DNA of 64,000 bases. Source: Garcia nutans. Lineage: Eukaryota; Streptophyta; Magnoliopsida; Malpighiales; Euphorbiaceae. Made by a program: the position numbers and the translations under genes. Positions 36,219 through 46,653 of this stretch are shown one piece after another (within the stretch, counting starts at the first letter, position 1; the number at the start of each line of letters is the position of its first letter). Where the stretch lies: NCBI GenBank assembly GCA_947685225.1, contig CANTUV010000011.1, forward strand, positions 63,910,501-63,974,500, given 5' to 3'. Below the pieces are notes generated by a model. The model made no database searches, was not told where the DNA came from, and saw nothing but the letters and a program-made list of their open reading frames with translations.

Positions 36219-37753
36219 TTAAAAAGGTGATTCCTCCTTACGATTAAAAAAGCAACCAGAAGGACCATCATTAGACAACAGTGCTAGTTTTACTGGACTT
36301 TCAGCTCCTTCTTCCACAGATAATTTTCCCAAATTAAAGTTTATATCTGTTTTAACAAAGCCAGGACACACACAGTTGATACGAAAACTTAAAAATTTCT
36401 TGGCTACGATTCGTGTATGAGCATTCATGGCTGCCTTTGATAGTATATAGGCAGAAAAAAAAGTTGGCCAACCTTTACTCTCTACTGAACCCTCTTTAAA
36501 ATCTTGCAGGTACTTATTCAAGACTTCATCAATTCTTTCTTCTGAAAGGTTTTCGGCATCGCCTAACACCTCTTTAGCCCATTCATTTTTTACATTCTGA
36601 ACCAAAAAAAAAACAAGGAAAGAAACATATATCTTATACCCATTAGAGTAATTTTTCTTGAAATTTAGAAAATCTCCTTGTGACAATGATGAAATACCTT
36701 CAAATTTCCCATGGAAGATGAAATATTAATAATTCTTGGTGAATCAGACAATTGGAGTAGAGGAATCAGTGCCTCAACCATTGTTTTCGAACCATAATAG
36801 TTTATTTTTAGGCATTCTTGAGATAATTCGTAAGTTTGCCTTGCTCTCTCACGTATTAAATTGATATTTGTGGGTTCCTAACATCAATCAAAGAAATTTA
36901 CTTATCATAATACTTGTAAACTACAGTCAAATGTGCAGCAGAAGTAAGTTGTATCATTTGCCCTGTCCAATATGTATCTAGCAATCCAATAATCAGAAAC
37001 TCATCAAATATGTTTATAGTATACAGGAACTCACCTTGCCAAAACCAGAAGCTCCTAAAGCATCAGCATCAAATTCAGCTCCTAAAACACCTGCATTATT
37101 CACCTGCAAAAACGGGGCAACATTTATCATCATTCAATTTACAAAAAAGATGCCTTAAAACAGTATAATCACTTGAGAAATTTAAGCTGTAAACAGAATA
37201 AATTCTACTAAAGTAATGGAAAAACAACAACAAAGAAGAAAAAGAAGAAGATATCAAGCTTGAGAAATTCTTGGCATCGATGAAGCTGCCAAGAATTTTC
37301 AACTATATTATACTTGTTTGAAAAGAAAGCAATATATATATATATATGTTAACAAGAAAAAAAAAAAAGCAAAAGAAAATGGTTTGAATATTACAAGGAT
37401 ATCAAGCTTTCCGAATTGGGTTTTGATAAAATCAGCAAGAGCAGCAATACTGGTAGAATCAACTACATCAACTCGATGAAAAACCACATAATCAGAGAGA
37501 CCAGAGTCTTTGAGTTTCTGAACAGCTTCAAGGCCTCTTTTCTCATCTCTAGCTGTTAACAGAACCACAATTCCAACTGAAGCCAACTGCCTACAGATTT
37601 CAAGTCCAATCCCCTTGTTTGCCCCTGTAACCACTGCATACCTGAAACAATATATAATAATTATCATCAACAACAAGTAGCAGAAGCAGAGATAGAAAAG
37701 GACTGTGTTTATGAAGAAGGAAAGAATTGCCTCTTGGTTGCTTCTTCCGCCAT
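36219..37753 (-). CDS. Short-chain dehydrogenase/reductase (salutaridine/menthone reductase-like), SDR copy 3
   Basis: NAD(P)H-dependent cytosolic reductase family that reduces ketones such as menthone, salutaridine or other carbonyls. Five exons: 37731-37753, 37395-37641, 37035-37103, 36698-36877 and 36219-36596. They encode 298 residues with no stop, close to the family norm of about 300. Visible: the cofactor motif TGANKGIG (residues 14-21), VNNAG (91-95), the Ser of NISSS, catalytic YILSK (the YxxxK motif) in exon 5 and NCVCPGFVKTD. Exon 1 is only MAEEATKR, and intron 1 starts with GC (AG|GCAATT); all other introns are GT-AG. The phases fit the related gene at 51607, which has GT at that site. 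It sits on the 4.4-kb duplication. Exon 5 encodes the same protein sequence as copy 4. The substrate cannot be deduced. Confidence 0.82.
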
Positions 37754-38386
37754 TGATGCTGAAACGAGCTTCAATAGTTGAAGTAAAATAGGTTTATTTT
37801 ATGTCATACACCAAACTAATATCCACTGTCAATTATGTCTTTCATCACCTTAATAGATATGACAACCGCACTTATGATGAATGGTGAATGGATATAAAAC
37901 ATTCAACGTGTCTTAGAAAGCAATGCTTATTGCAACGGTGTCGTATATGCAAAAACTCTGATTTCTCAATCAGATTTTTTTTTGAACTTATCAATCAGAT
38001 TCAATTCATAGACTTGAAATCAATTCAATGTTTACTAGTTTTAGTTTAGGTACAAACTGTAATAATAATATTAAAAAGAATGAACTTAATCCAGAAGGAA
38101 GAAGAGACCAGAAGGTGAAGGTCCACCATGATGCAACGAAGCAAATTTCACAGCATCGAACAAGGCAATTAAACCAGGCTTTCTCACGGCCATTAGAGTT
38201 CGTCATATATCATGTATTTCCCTGTACCAGAAAAAGCTTTCAGATAAGGGAAAAAAATTAAATGAAAAGGGAATTCCAGACTCCAGACCCTCTCAATTTC
38301 TCAATAAACATTGAATTTAACACAGCATCGAAATTAAATTACTCAAATTAATTAGCAAAAAATTTGCCTAACACAGAATAGAAATA

Positions 38387-40690
38387 TTGATAGATTTATT
38401 ATATGAAAATTAAATATATAATTTTAAAAGTCTCATTGTAAAATTTTTAAAAAAATAAAGTTAAGAAATATAGTTAAAATATATTTAAATGTAATTAAAA
38501 ACATAAATAAATTTATATTATAATATGAATATTATTTATATAATTTCCAGTAATAGAAAGGTGGCAATAGAAATTTATTTTTATTTTTTTAAATAATGAA
38601 AATTACATTAAAAATAATGAAATTTAAAAAAGTTACTACCTCCAGTGATAATGAAATTTATTTTTATTTATATTATTACATCCGATAACGAAATTTATTT
38701 TTTAAAGATAATTAATTTATTATAAAGGTGATTTTATTTTACATTTATATATATTTTATTGTAATTAAAAGTTTTTTCTTATGGAATAAAAAATTCCTAT
38801 ATTATGAAGTTTTATGTTTAAGAGAAGAAATATTCTTAGTATATGCAACACTGCAACCATTTACATCTTAACTTTAAAAATTTATTTAAAATTAAACTAT
38901 TTACTCTAAAATTGATTAAAATGTTTGCAATAATCATAAAATTTAAATAGTGGTAAAAAAATATAAAATAAATTAATTTCTCTATTGATTTAAATTTCAA
39001 AATCACATAAAAATAATAAATTTTAAACTTCTTTAATAATTTCAATGATATAAATTACCTTCAGCACATTGCAACTCTTCTTAGTTAAACAAATTTTACA
39101 TACTATTGCAAAAGATATTAGTCAAGATGTCTATATTACTATAAATTTGAGTAAAAATTTTCTAACTTGATCCATCTGACTAAAAATTAATCAATCTTAT
39201 CGATCATATCAGTTTAAATTAATTAAAATGGTCTATTTTAAATTATATATTTATTAATAAATCAGATCGAAACGAACCGATTAATAATAGTTAATTTTTT
39301 AAAATGATTTTTTTCCACTACTATTCAGTTATCAAATTAATTGAGTACTAAAATCTTACCAACACAACTGATACTCATACCTAATAAATTATTTGTATTT
39401 ATGGTTTCATTATCAAATTTTAAAACTGATAAAAAATATAGTGTTGTAAGAAAATTAATTGGGTGTAGTACATTTGGATGAGTTAAAAAATTTATATTAT
39501 TGGATTTTGGAAATTGGTGTGCAAGAATTAAAAATTTAATTGATGTCATCGAAAAATTCAAATCCCCAATAATATTCTCATAGATCATTATGATGATCCA
39601 ATATCTACAATTATCAAAAAAAAAAAAAAATATACGTATCATGATTTCATTATTATTCATTTCAATGATACGGATTACCTCTAGGATAGAGCAATTGTTG
39701 CTCCTATACACCTGACATAGTGAAATCAATCATGGATATATAGTTTTACTTAATCATGATTCTGAAAAATCATATTTGAATTTTAATACAATGTGTACAT
39801 CTTATTGTGCTTTTACATTTTTAGAATACGTACACACACCAACACCAAAATTTTTAAACAACGGTGTTAAATGTTGAACTTCAAATCATTCTATCACTTT
39901 AAAAGTTTCTTAAGAGATGTAGGTCAATCATAAATATTATGTAATAGTATAAGATTGATTATTATAAGACTTGAAATCAACTTATTAAAGCCAAAAAGTT
40001 ATTAAAAATTATAGTTAAAAAGAAAGTGTTTATCTTAATAATGACGTTAATTCTGTATAACGTAAGAATACCTTTTAAATTTAAACAAAGATAATTTTTA
40101 ATTATATTATTTTTTAAATATTATCATTAGAAAAAATTGAAGGAGAGTCTTGACACAATGGTAAGTATTATCGTTGTATGATTTGAGGTCACGAATTCAA
40201 GTCGTGAAAATGACCTTTTATAATTAATTGCAAAGGAAGACTGCATACAAAAATCTAATAGATCCGATCCTTTCTCGAACTCCGCTCATTGCGTGAGTTT
40301 TCGTGCACCGGGCTACTCTTTTTTTTGTCATTAGAAAAAATTAAGGCCAATCATGATATGAGTCATTTTTAAAGAAAACTATTTACTCATGAAGCTATAA
40401 ATCTAATATATATAAAAAAATTTGTAATTTAATTTGAAACATTATTAAATATACTTTTATCATTAAATCATTATATATTATTACTTATTTTGAATAATGT
40501 TATATTTAATTTAATATCAAATTAATTTAAATATAAATTCATAAAACATATTAGCCTGTAATTTCATTTAAAATTAATATGCGCATCCGACAGAATTTAA
40601 TACTAGTATTTCTTAATGGCTAAATCCAGTATTTTCCAATACTGTTTCTGATATTTAAAATTATTCATACACATGCGTCTTAATTACAAC
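38387..40690. other. AT-rich spacer of tandem copy 2
   Basis: Paralogous to 34019-36180. No gene is seen apart from the SINE. Short ORFs here have no family features. Confidence 0.5.
40139..40327 (+). mobile_element. Au-like SINE
   Basis: A 189-bp insertion absent from the paralogous site at about 35808. It is flanked by a 15-bp direct repeat TCATTAGAAAAAATT (40124-40138 and 40328-40342). The left part resembles a tRNA-derived promoter (ACAATGGTAAG, then GGTCACGAATTCAAGTCGTG as the B box). The 3' part with TGCACCGGGCTACTC and a terminal T run is characteristic of the Au SINE family of flowering plants. Confidence 0.88.
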
Positions 40691-40746
40691 TAATATTTAC
40701 CTTTTATACTGTGGTTCAGTGTCCTGGTACTTCCAATCTTGTTCAA

Positions 40747-42280
40747 TTAAAAAGGTGATTCCTCCTTACGATTAAAAAAGCAACCAGAAGGACCATCATT
40801 AGACAACAGTGCTAGTTTTACTGGACTTTCAGCTCCTTCTTCCACAGATAATTTTCCCAAATTAAAGTTTATATCTGTTTTAACAAAGCCAGGACACACA
40901 CAGTTGATACGAAAACTTAAAAATTTCTTGGCTACGATTCGTGTATGAGCATTCATGGCTGCCTTTGATAGTATATAGGCAGAAAAAAAAGTTGGCCAAC
41001 CTTTACTCTCTACTGAACCCTCTTTAAAATCTTGCAGGTACTTATTCAAGACTTCATCAATTCTTTCTTCTGAAAGGTTTTCGGCATCGCCTAACACCTC
41101 TTTAGCCCATTCATTTTTTACATTCTGAACCAAAAAAAAAAAAAAAACAAGGAAAGAAACATATATCTTATACCCATTAGAGTAATTTTTCTTGAAATTT
41201 AGAAAATCTCCTTGTGACAATGATGAAATACCTTCAAATTTCCCATGGAAGATGAAATATTAATAATTCTTGGTGAATCAGACAATTGGAGTAGAGGAAT
41301 CAGTGCCTCAACCATTGTTTTCGAGCCATAATAGTTTATTTTTAGGCATTCTTGAGATAATTCGTAAGTTTGCCTTGTGCTCTCACGTATTAAATTGATA
41401 TTTGTGGGTTCCTAACATCAATCAAAGAAATTTACTTATCATAATACTTGTAAACTACAGTCAAATGTGCAGCAGAAGTAAGTTGTATCATTTGCCCTGT
41501 CCAATATGTATCTAGCAATCCAATAATCAGAAACTCATCAAATATGTTTATAGTATACAGGAACTCACCTTGCCAAAACCAGAAGCTCCTAAAGCATCAG
41601 CATCAAATTCAGCTCCTGAAACACCTGCATTATTCACCTGCAAAAACGGTGCAACATTTATCATCATTCAATTTACAAAAAAGCTGCCTTAAAACAGTAT
41701 AATCACTTGAGAAATTTAAGCTGTAAACAGAATAAATTCTACTAAAGTAATGGAGAAACAACAACAAAGAAGAAGAAGAAGAAGATATCAAGCTTGAGAA
41801 ATTCTTGGCATCGATGAAGCTGCCAAGAATTTTCAACTATATTGTACTTGTTTGAAAAGAAAGCAATATAAATATATATGTTAACAAGAAAAAAAAAAGC
41901 AAAAGAAAATGGTTTGAATATTACAAGGATATCAAGCTTTCCGAATTGGGTTTTGATAAAATCAGCAAGAGCAGCAATACTGGTTGAATCAACTACATCA
42001 ACTCGATGAAAAACCACATAATCAGAGAGACCAGAGTCTTTGAGTTTCTGAACAGATTCAAGGCCTCTTTTCTCATCTCTAGCTGTTAACACAACCACAA
42101 TTCCAGCTGAAGCCAACTGCCTACAAATTTCAAATCCAATTCCCTTGTTTGCTCCTGTAACCACTGCATACCTGAAATAATAATAAATTGTCACCAATAA
42201 GAAGTAGCAGAAGCAGAGATAGAAGAGGACTGTGTTTATGAAGAAGAAAAGAATTGCCTCTTGGTTGCTTCTTCTGCCAT
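40747..42280 (-). CDS. Short-chain dehydrogenase/reductase (salutaridine/menthone reductase-like), SDR copy 4
   Basis: Exons 42258-42280, 41925-42171, 41569-41637, 41232-41411 and 40747-41124 encode 298 residues with no stop. Motifs: TGANKGIG for NADP(H) binding, VNNAGVSGAEF, the NISSS serine, YILSKAAMNAHTR (catalytic Tyr and Lys) and CVCPGFVKTD. It differs from copy 3 by a handful of residues in exons 2-4 (for example GFEIC for GLEIC, and ESTR for ERAR), while the exon 5 protein is identical. Intron 1 again has a GC donor (AG|GCAATT). A 0.48-kb hAT MITE lies 46 bases upstream of the start codon, so its promoter context differs from that of copy 3. Confidence 0.82.
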
Positions 42281-42325
42281 TGATGCTGAAACGAGCTTCA
42301 ATTGTTCAATTAAAATAGGTTTACT

Positions 42326-42801
42326 CAGCGGCGGAATCAGGATTTTATCGAGGGAGTCGACGGCGTGCACTGACGATGGTGGGGCTGCCCTGCCTGGGCT
42401 GACTGGTTCAACTTGAGAAAAAAAGGAGAGAGAGAAGAAGGAGAAGGGAAATGGAGAAAGGGATTACGTTTTAACGCGGTTCTTTTTTTATTTTTGAACT
42501 GGCTCCGCTTGGACTGATTTTTTTTTTTAATTTACTCCCAGCGAAATGACCATTTTATCATGGATCAATTTATAAAAAAAAATTAGTATTGGTGAAACGC
42601 CAGAGACTAATTTATAAAAAAAAATAAAATTATTTACAGTGAGAAATTTGTCTATACCTCACTGTATTTTGTCTGTAACTCAGCCCCCTTCAACAGAGCT
42701 GAGTTTAGCTGGATCTTCACTCCATCACCAGCTTTGCCCTTTTTGCCGCCGATAAAAAAAATTGTGTGATTTCATATAATTTCATGATTGTTCCGCTCCT
42801 G
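42326..42801. mobile_element. hAT MITE just upstream of SDR copy 4
   Basis: Termini CAGCGGCGGAA and (reverse complement of the right end) CAGGAGCGGAA, flanked by GGTTTACT (42318-42325) and GATTTACT (42802-42809), a 7-of-8 matching target duplication. No ORF. It is inserted in the promoter-proximal region of SDR copy 4 and separates the leader from upstream DNA shared with the other copies. Confidence 0.75.
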
Positions 42802-42959
42802 GATTTACTGTATCTCATACACCAATATCTTTAATTATGGTTTTTTGTTACCTTTATTTGTAGATATGACAACCGCACACATGATAAATGGATATAAAAT
42901 ATGCAACGTGTCTTAAGAAACAGTGCAGACTATGATTTCTCAATCAGATTTAATTCATA

Positions 42960-43510
42960 GATCTAACACAACATCAAATTAATTAGCAAAAATTTGCCTA
43001 ACACAGAATTGAAATATTAACTTCAGGTTCAATTCAATTGCAAACAAAAATGTATCAGAGAAACCATAGAATTAAAAACTGACGCAACAGTAGAAGTAAA
43101 TTTCAGGCAGTCAAATGCAGAACAAGAATTAGAGAAGCACAATAAATAAACATGCAAATTAGGAAATTGCTTCTTTCAATTAAAAAAGATTATTCACCTT
43201 ATCATTTAGTAGCATACAAGTTTATCTGTATCGAACTCGGAATAAGAATTTTGGCAAGGATTTTAAAACAGTTCTTAAATGGCGGATCCTAGAGAATTCT
43301 TGGGTATTAAATGAACTGTTGATGGGTACAGCTTGTATATGAACGCTGAACAAGTTTGGATCTAGAATGGAGCGGCGTAGAGTTGTTAAATTTGGATCGG
43401 ACTGGACCAGCCTCATTGATCGGTTGAACCGTGAACCGACCACCGGGCAATCCAAAAAACAACTAAAACCATATGTTATTAAACCCAAAGGCAAAGAACC
43501 GGTCGGTGAA
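42960..43510 (-). repeat. PMM upstream block, copy in unit 5
   Basis: Corresponds to PMM leader and promoter DNA (compare 12700-13160 and 22130-22640). PMM exon 1 itself is missing here. Non-coding; the short ORFs on both strands recur in the other copies because the DNA is repeated. Confidence 0.65.
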
Positions 43511-43880
43511 TTAGAAAATGTAAAAAATTGTTTTGATAGAATAAAAGAAAGAAGATCAGCAAATTAAAAGAAAAAAAAAATTGAAAAATCATAATTATCA
43601 TTGGAAAAAGAAAAGGAATAAAGCTTGTAATAATATGAAATATTGAATATAAGAGGAATAACAAGAAAATTGTGATTTGAATACTTTTTTTAAAAAATTA
43701 AATTTAATAAAGGGAGAAAAGCTAAATGAAAGAGGGAATGCTAATGAGTGAAAAAAAGGTTATATATCCCACTTTGTAGCTTTTTTTTTTCAAAATACTT
43801 TATTTATTTCAATATATTTTTAATATACTAAATATAAACCAATATATATCTTTAAAAATAAAATATATCTTAAATATACT

Positions 43881-44461
43881 TGATGCTATCCCTAATTACA
43901 GAACCCAGCTACCAATCTTCGTATTATGGGCATAAAGACACAACTCGAATCTCGGTCTCAAATATTAATCTGACCAAGCTCTGTAGATAGGTTCTGACAA
44001 TAATAGGCACGCTACTTACAGTAAGCGCACCACACTGACATAACAGGCCCACTATTTTGACTGCAGACACCTCATATCGATGATAGACACACTACTCTAA
44101 TACGATGAGCGCCCCCATACAACGGCCAGCGCACTAGACCGACGGCAGGCGCATCATTCCAACATAGCAGACGCATAATCTCGGCATTTTAATTATTCGT
44201 TGGCACGTGCAACACTTGTCTGTCAGGTATTAGCAATAAATAGAGACAAACTCCCTACATATAAACTCTCTCTTTTATCCTTCTTCTCTTCCTCTTCTGA
44301 ATCTGAACTAAATTTGAGTTCTTCTTATTTGAAACAACTCTACTGATTTAGGCATCACAGTCTCTCTATTGAAATTCAGTCTTTCTCCTTATCTTGTAGG
44401 TAGGAGAACTATCAGCAGTCAGCCCGAACCATTTCGAGTCTTGAAATTCACCCCGTCATCA
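43881..44461 (+). repeat. Probable solo LTR
   Basis: 581 bp starting TGATGCTATC and ending CCGTCATCA (short inverted ends TGATG/CATCA), with near-matching 5-bp flanks ATACT and ATATT. Inside are a TATA-like TATATAAACTC at about 44267 and a CT-rich leader, as in LTR promoters. The GC content of 43990-44200 is clearly higher than its surroundings. No internal retrotransposon genes are nearby. Confidence 0.5.
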
Positions 44462-44894
44462 ATATTAAATATATAACAAAAATGTACATCTGAAAATGAA
44501 TATTTTTAAAATTGGAAGTTAAAAAAAGTGTTTTTGAAAATGAAAAAGAAAATTAGATATTTTTAAAAATATTTTTATTGTTTATGATATTTTTTTAAAG
44601 AAACTCTAAGAAAAAAAACTGACAAAGATCTAATTAATTATTTTAAAGTTTTTAAATTTAAATAGACACATTCATATAAACTCAGCTTGTAGATGAAATT
44701 TAAATATTCTGAAATTTGTTATTGATTGGCTAAAAATCAATATTATTGTTCGAGATATATCTTTATATTATTCTTTTTCTTAATTTATATATTAATAAAT
44801 AATATTATATAATATATTATAATACAAAATATCAATATCTATACTATATAGTGGAAAATTTTAGAATTAATTGACTTCCTTCATATATAGAATT

Positions 44895-45530
44895 TTTTTT
44901 TCCTTAGAAACTTGTGGGCAATAAAGTTAGGCGGGGTTTAAACGAGTTCTTGCTTCCTAATTTCCTAACTTTTCATCTAAAGTTAGGTGCATAATTGCCT
45001 AAAATTTACTGCCACAATGGAGATTTTAATTAATTTCTGGTCCTATTTTAAATAAATGAAATTAGGAATTTAACACAATTTTTTTAAAATAAAATTTCAT
45101 TTATTTTTATTGATTCATTAAGAATCTATTTTTTCTTTTATTATATTAAATTAAAGTCTAATTTAAATTAATCGTTGATAGATATTAGTAAGACAAAGAG
45201 CTATGGAGTATCTATCAAGATCTCAACCTTACATGGAAGAAAGGGATATCAGTATGGAAGGTTAAAGCGGACAGTAAAAATGTCGTGAATTTGATCAGTT
45301 GTACAAAAGTTGTGTGAAATACATGCAGCTCTCCCGATAGAAATCAAGAACATACTTAAAATGAATTTGACAAGTCAATATTCATCATATGGATAAAGAA
45401 GCTAATTTTACAGTTGAGTTTTTCCATTGAGTTTTTCCACTTAGCATAGAGGAACCCCGAATGCATAAGAGTTGATTGCCGTATGATATGACTGGTGTTT
45501 TTTTTATAACAGGATGTTGAGGAATTACTC
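44895..45530 (+). repeat. Array spacer block copy 4 plus decayed LINE RNase H remnant
   Basis: About 44895-45070 matches the spacer block of 17728-17935 in shortened form. From about 45190 to 45530 the plus strand shows a heavily decayed RNase H-like stretch (VKADSKNVVNLI, later FHLA and VDCRMI) with several stops. I read it as an old LINE 3' end, different from the one at 19368. Confidence 0.45.
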
Positions 45531-46249
45531 CCATTTTATAAGAAAAAAAAGTTTTATTATAAATATATTTATTATTATTATATTAAATATATAAATTTAA
45601 TAGCTGATATGTATCTCATACATTATATATAACTAAATCAAGTGAATAATTTTTATTATAATAAAATAATAATTTCTAAAAATTAATTTTAATATTAATA
45701 AATTATATATATATATTTATTTTAATAATAATTGAATGTAATATATTTAAATATTTGGTTGAATAAATCTTAATTACATATAAAGATAATCTATTTAACA
45801 TAAAATTCTATTTTAATATTTAAAAGATAAGCAAAATTACTATAGATCTACATATAAAAATAATCATAAATTACTTTATTTCAAATATTTTATGCATAAC
45901 ATTGGCATATCTTCCTCAATGGCTAAATACTAATTTTTCCTACTAGATCTGCTTTTGATATTTGAGATTATTCATACACGTGTCTCGATTATATTTAGAC
46001 ACTTATTGATAGATTATGCTTCCATTATTCTTAGACACTTAAATATATTTTTTCAATTTAAAAGTCAATTCTTCATTAACATGAGTCCTCACAAAATAGC
46101 AGGACACTTGTTGTCTTTTAAGTAAGATTTCGATTCGAGCTTTGTGAAACTGTCCTGAGAGAGCTGTCTCTTTTGAAAATTTGACAATGCTTGAATTCAT
46201 ATTAGTCGAGTAAAATCTTGAATACCAGATAGTTTAACAAAAAAAAAAA

Positions 46250-46581
46250 GTATTTCCTCCTTGCGATTGAAAAAGTAACCAGAAGAACTGTCGTTAGGCA
46301 AGAGGGCTCATCTCACTGGGCTTTCAGCTTATTCTTCCACATATAATTTTCCATGATCATAGGCCATATCTGTTTTAACACAACCACAATTCCAACTGAA
46401 GCTAACTGCCTACAAATTTCTAGTCCAATCCCTTTGTTTGCTCCTATAACCATTTCATACCTGAAAGAATATATAATAATTATCATCAACAACAAGTAGC
46501 AGAAACAGAGATAAAAGAGGACTTTATTTATGAAGAAGGAAAGAATTTCCTCTTGGTTGCTTCTTCTGCCATTAACACTGA
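46250..46581 (-). pseudogene. SDR copy 5, internal deletion fuses exon 5 to exon 2
   Basis: The end of exon 5 (about 46250-46375) runs at about 46376-46381 directly into the start of exon 2 (up to about 46457, NKGIGLEICRQLASVGIV). The end of exon 2, exons 3-4 and most of exon 5 are gone. Both parental sequences contain TTAACA at the junction. The cofactor motif also reads IGANKG for TGANKG. Exon 1 is at about 46550-46575, but its donor is GA (AG|GAAATT). Not functional. Confidence 0.8.
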
Positions 46582-46653
46582 AATGAGCTTCAATTGTTTA
46601 AGTAAAATAGATTTATTTTATCTCATACACCAAACTAATATCTCACTCTTTAA

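Larger units (their letters stand above)
33158..37525. repeat. Tandem duplication, copy 1 (4.37 kb)
   Basis: Aligns with 37526 onward at an offset of 4368 bases. The first 1.8 kb is close to base-identical: two ORFs at 33638-33893 recur unchanged at 38006-38261. Each copy carries the SDR 5' end, the chimeric PMM/SDR-tail fragment, a long AT-rich stretch and the 3' exons of the next SDR gene. Small indels appear in the AT-rich part. Confidence 0.85.
37526..42000. repeat. Tandem duplication, copy 2 (with a SINE insertion)
   Basis: Second copy of 33158-37525. It is about 0.1 kb longer, mainly because of the SINE at 40139-40327 and its target duplication, offset by small deletions (for example about 30 bases lost near 39030). 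Confidence 0.85.
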
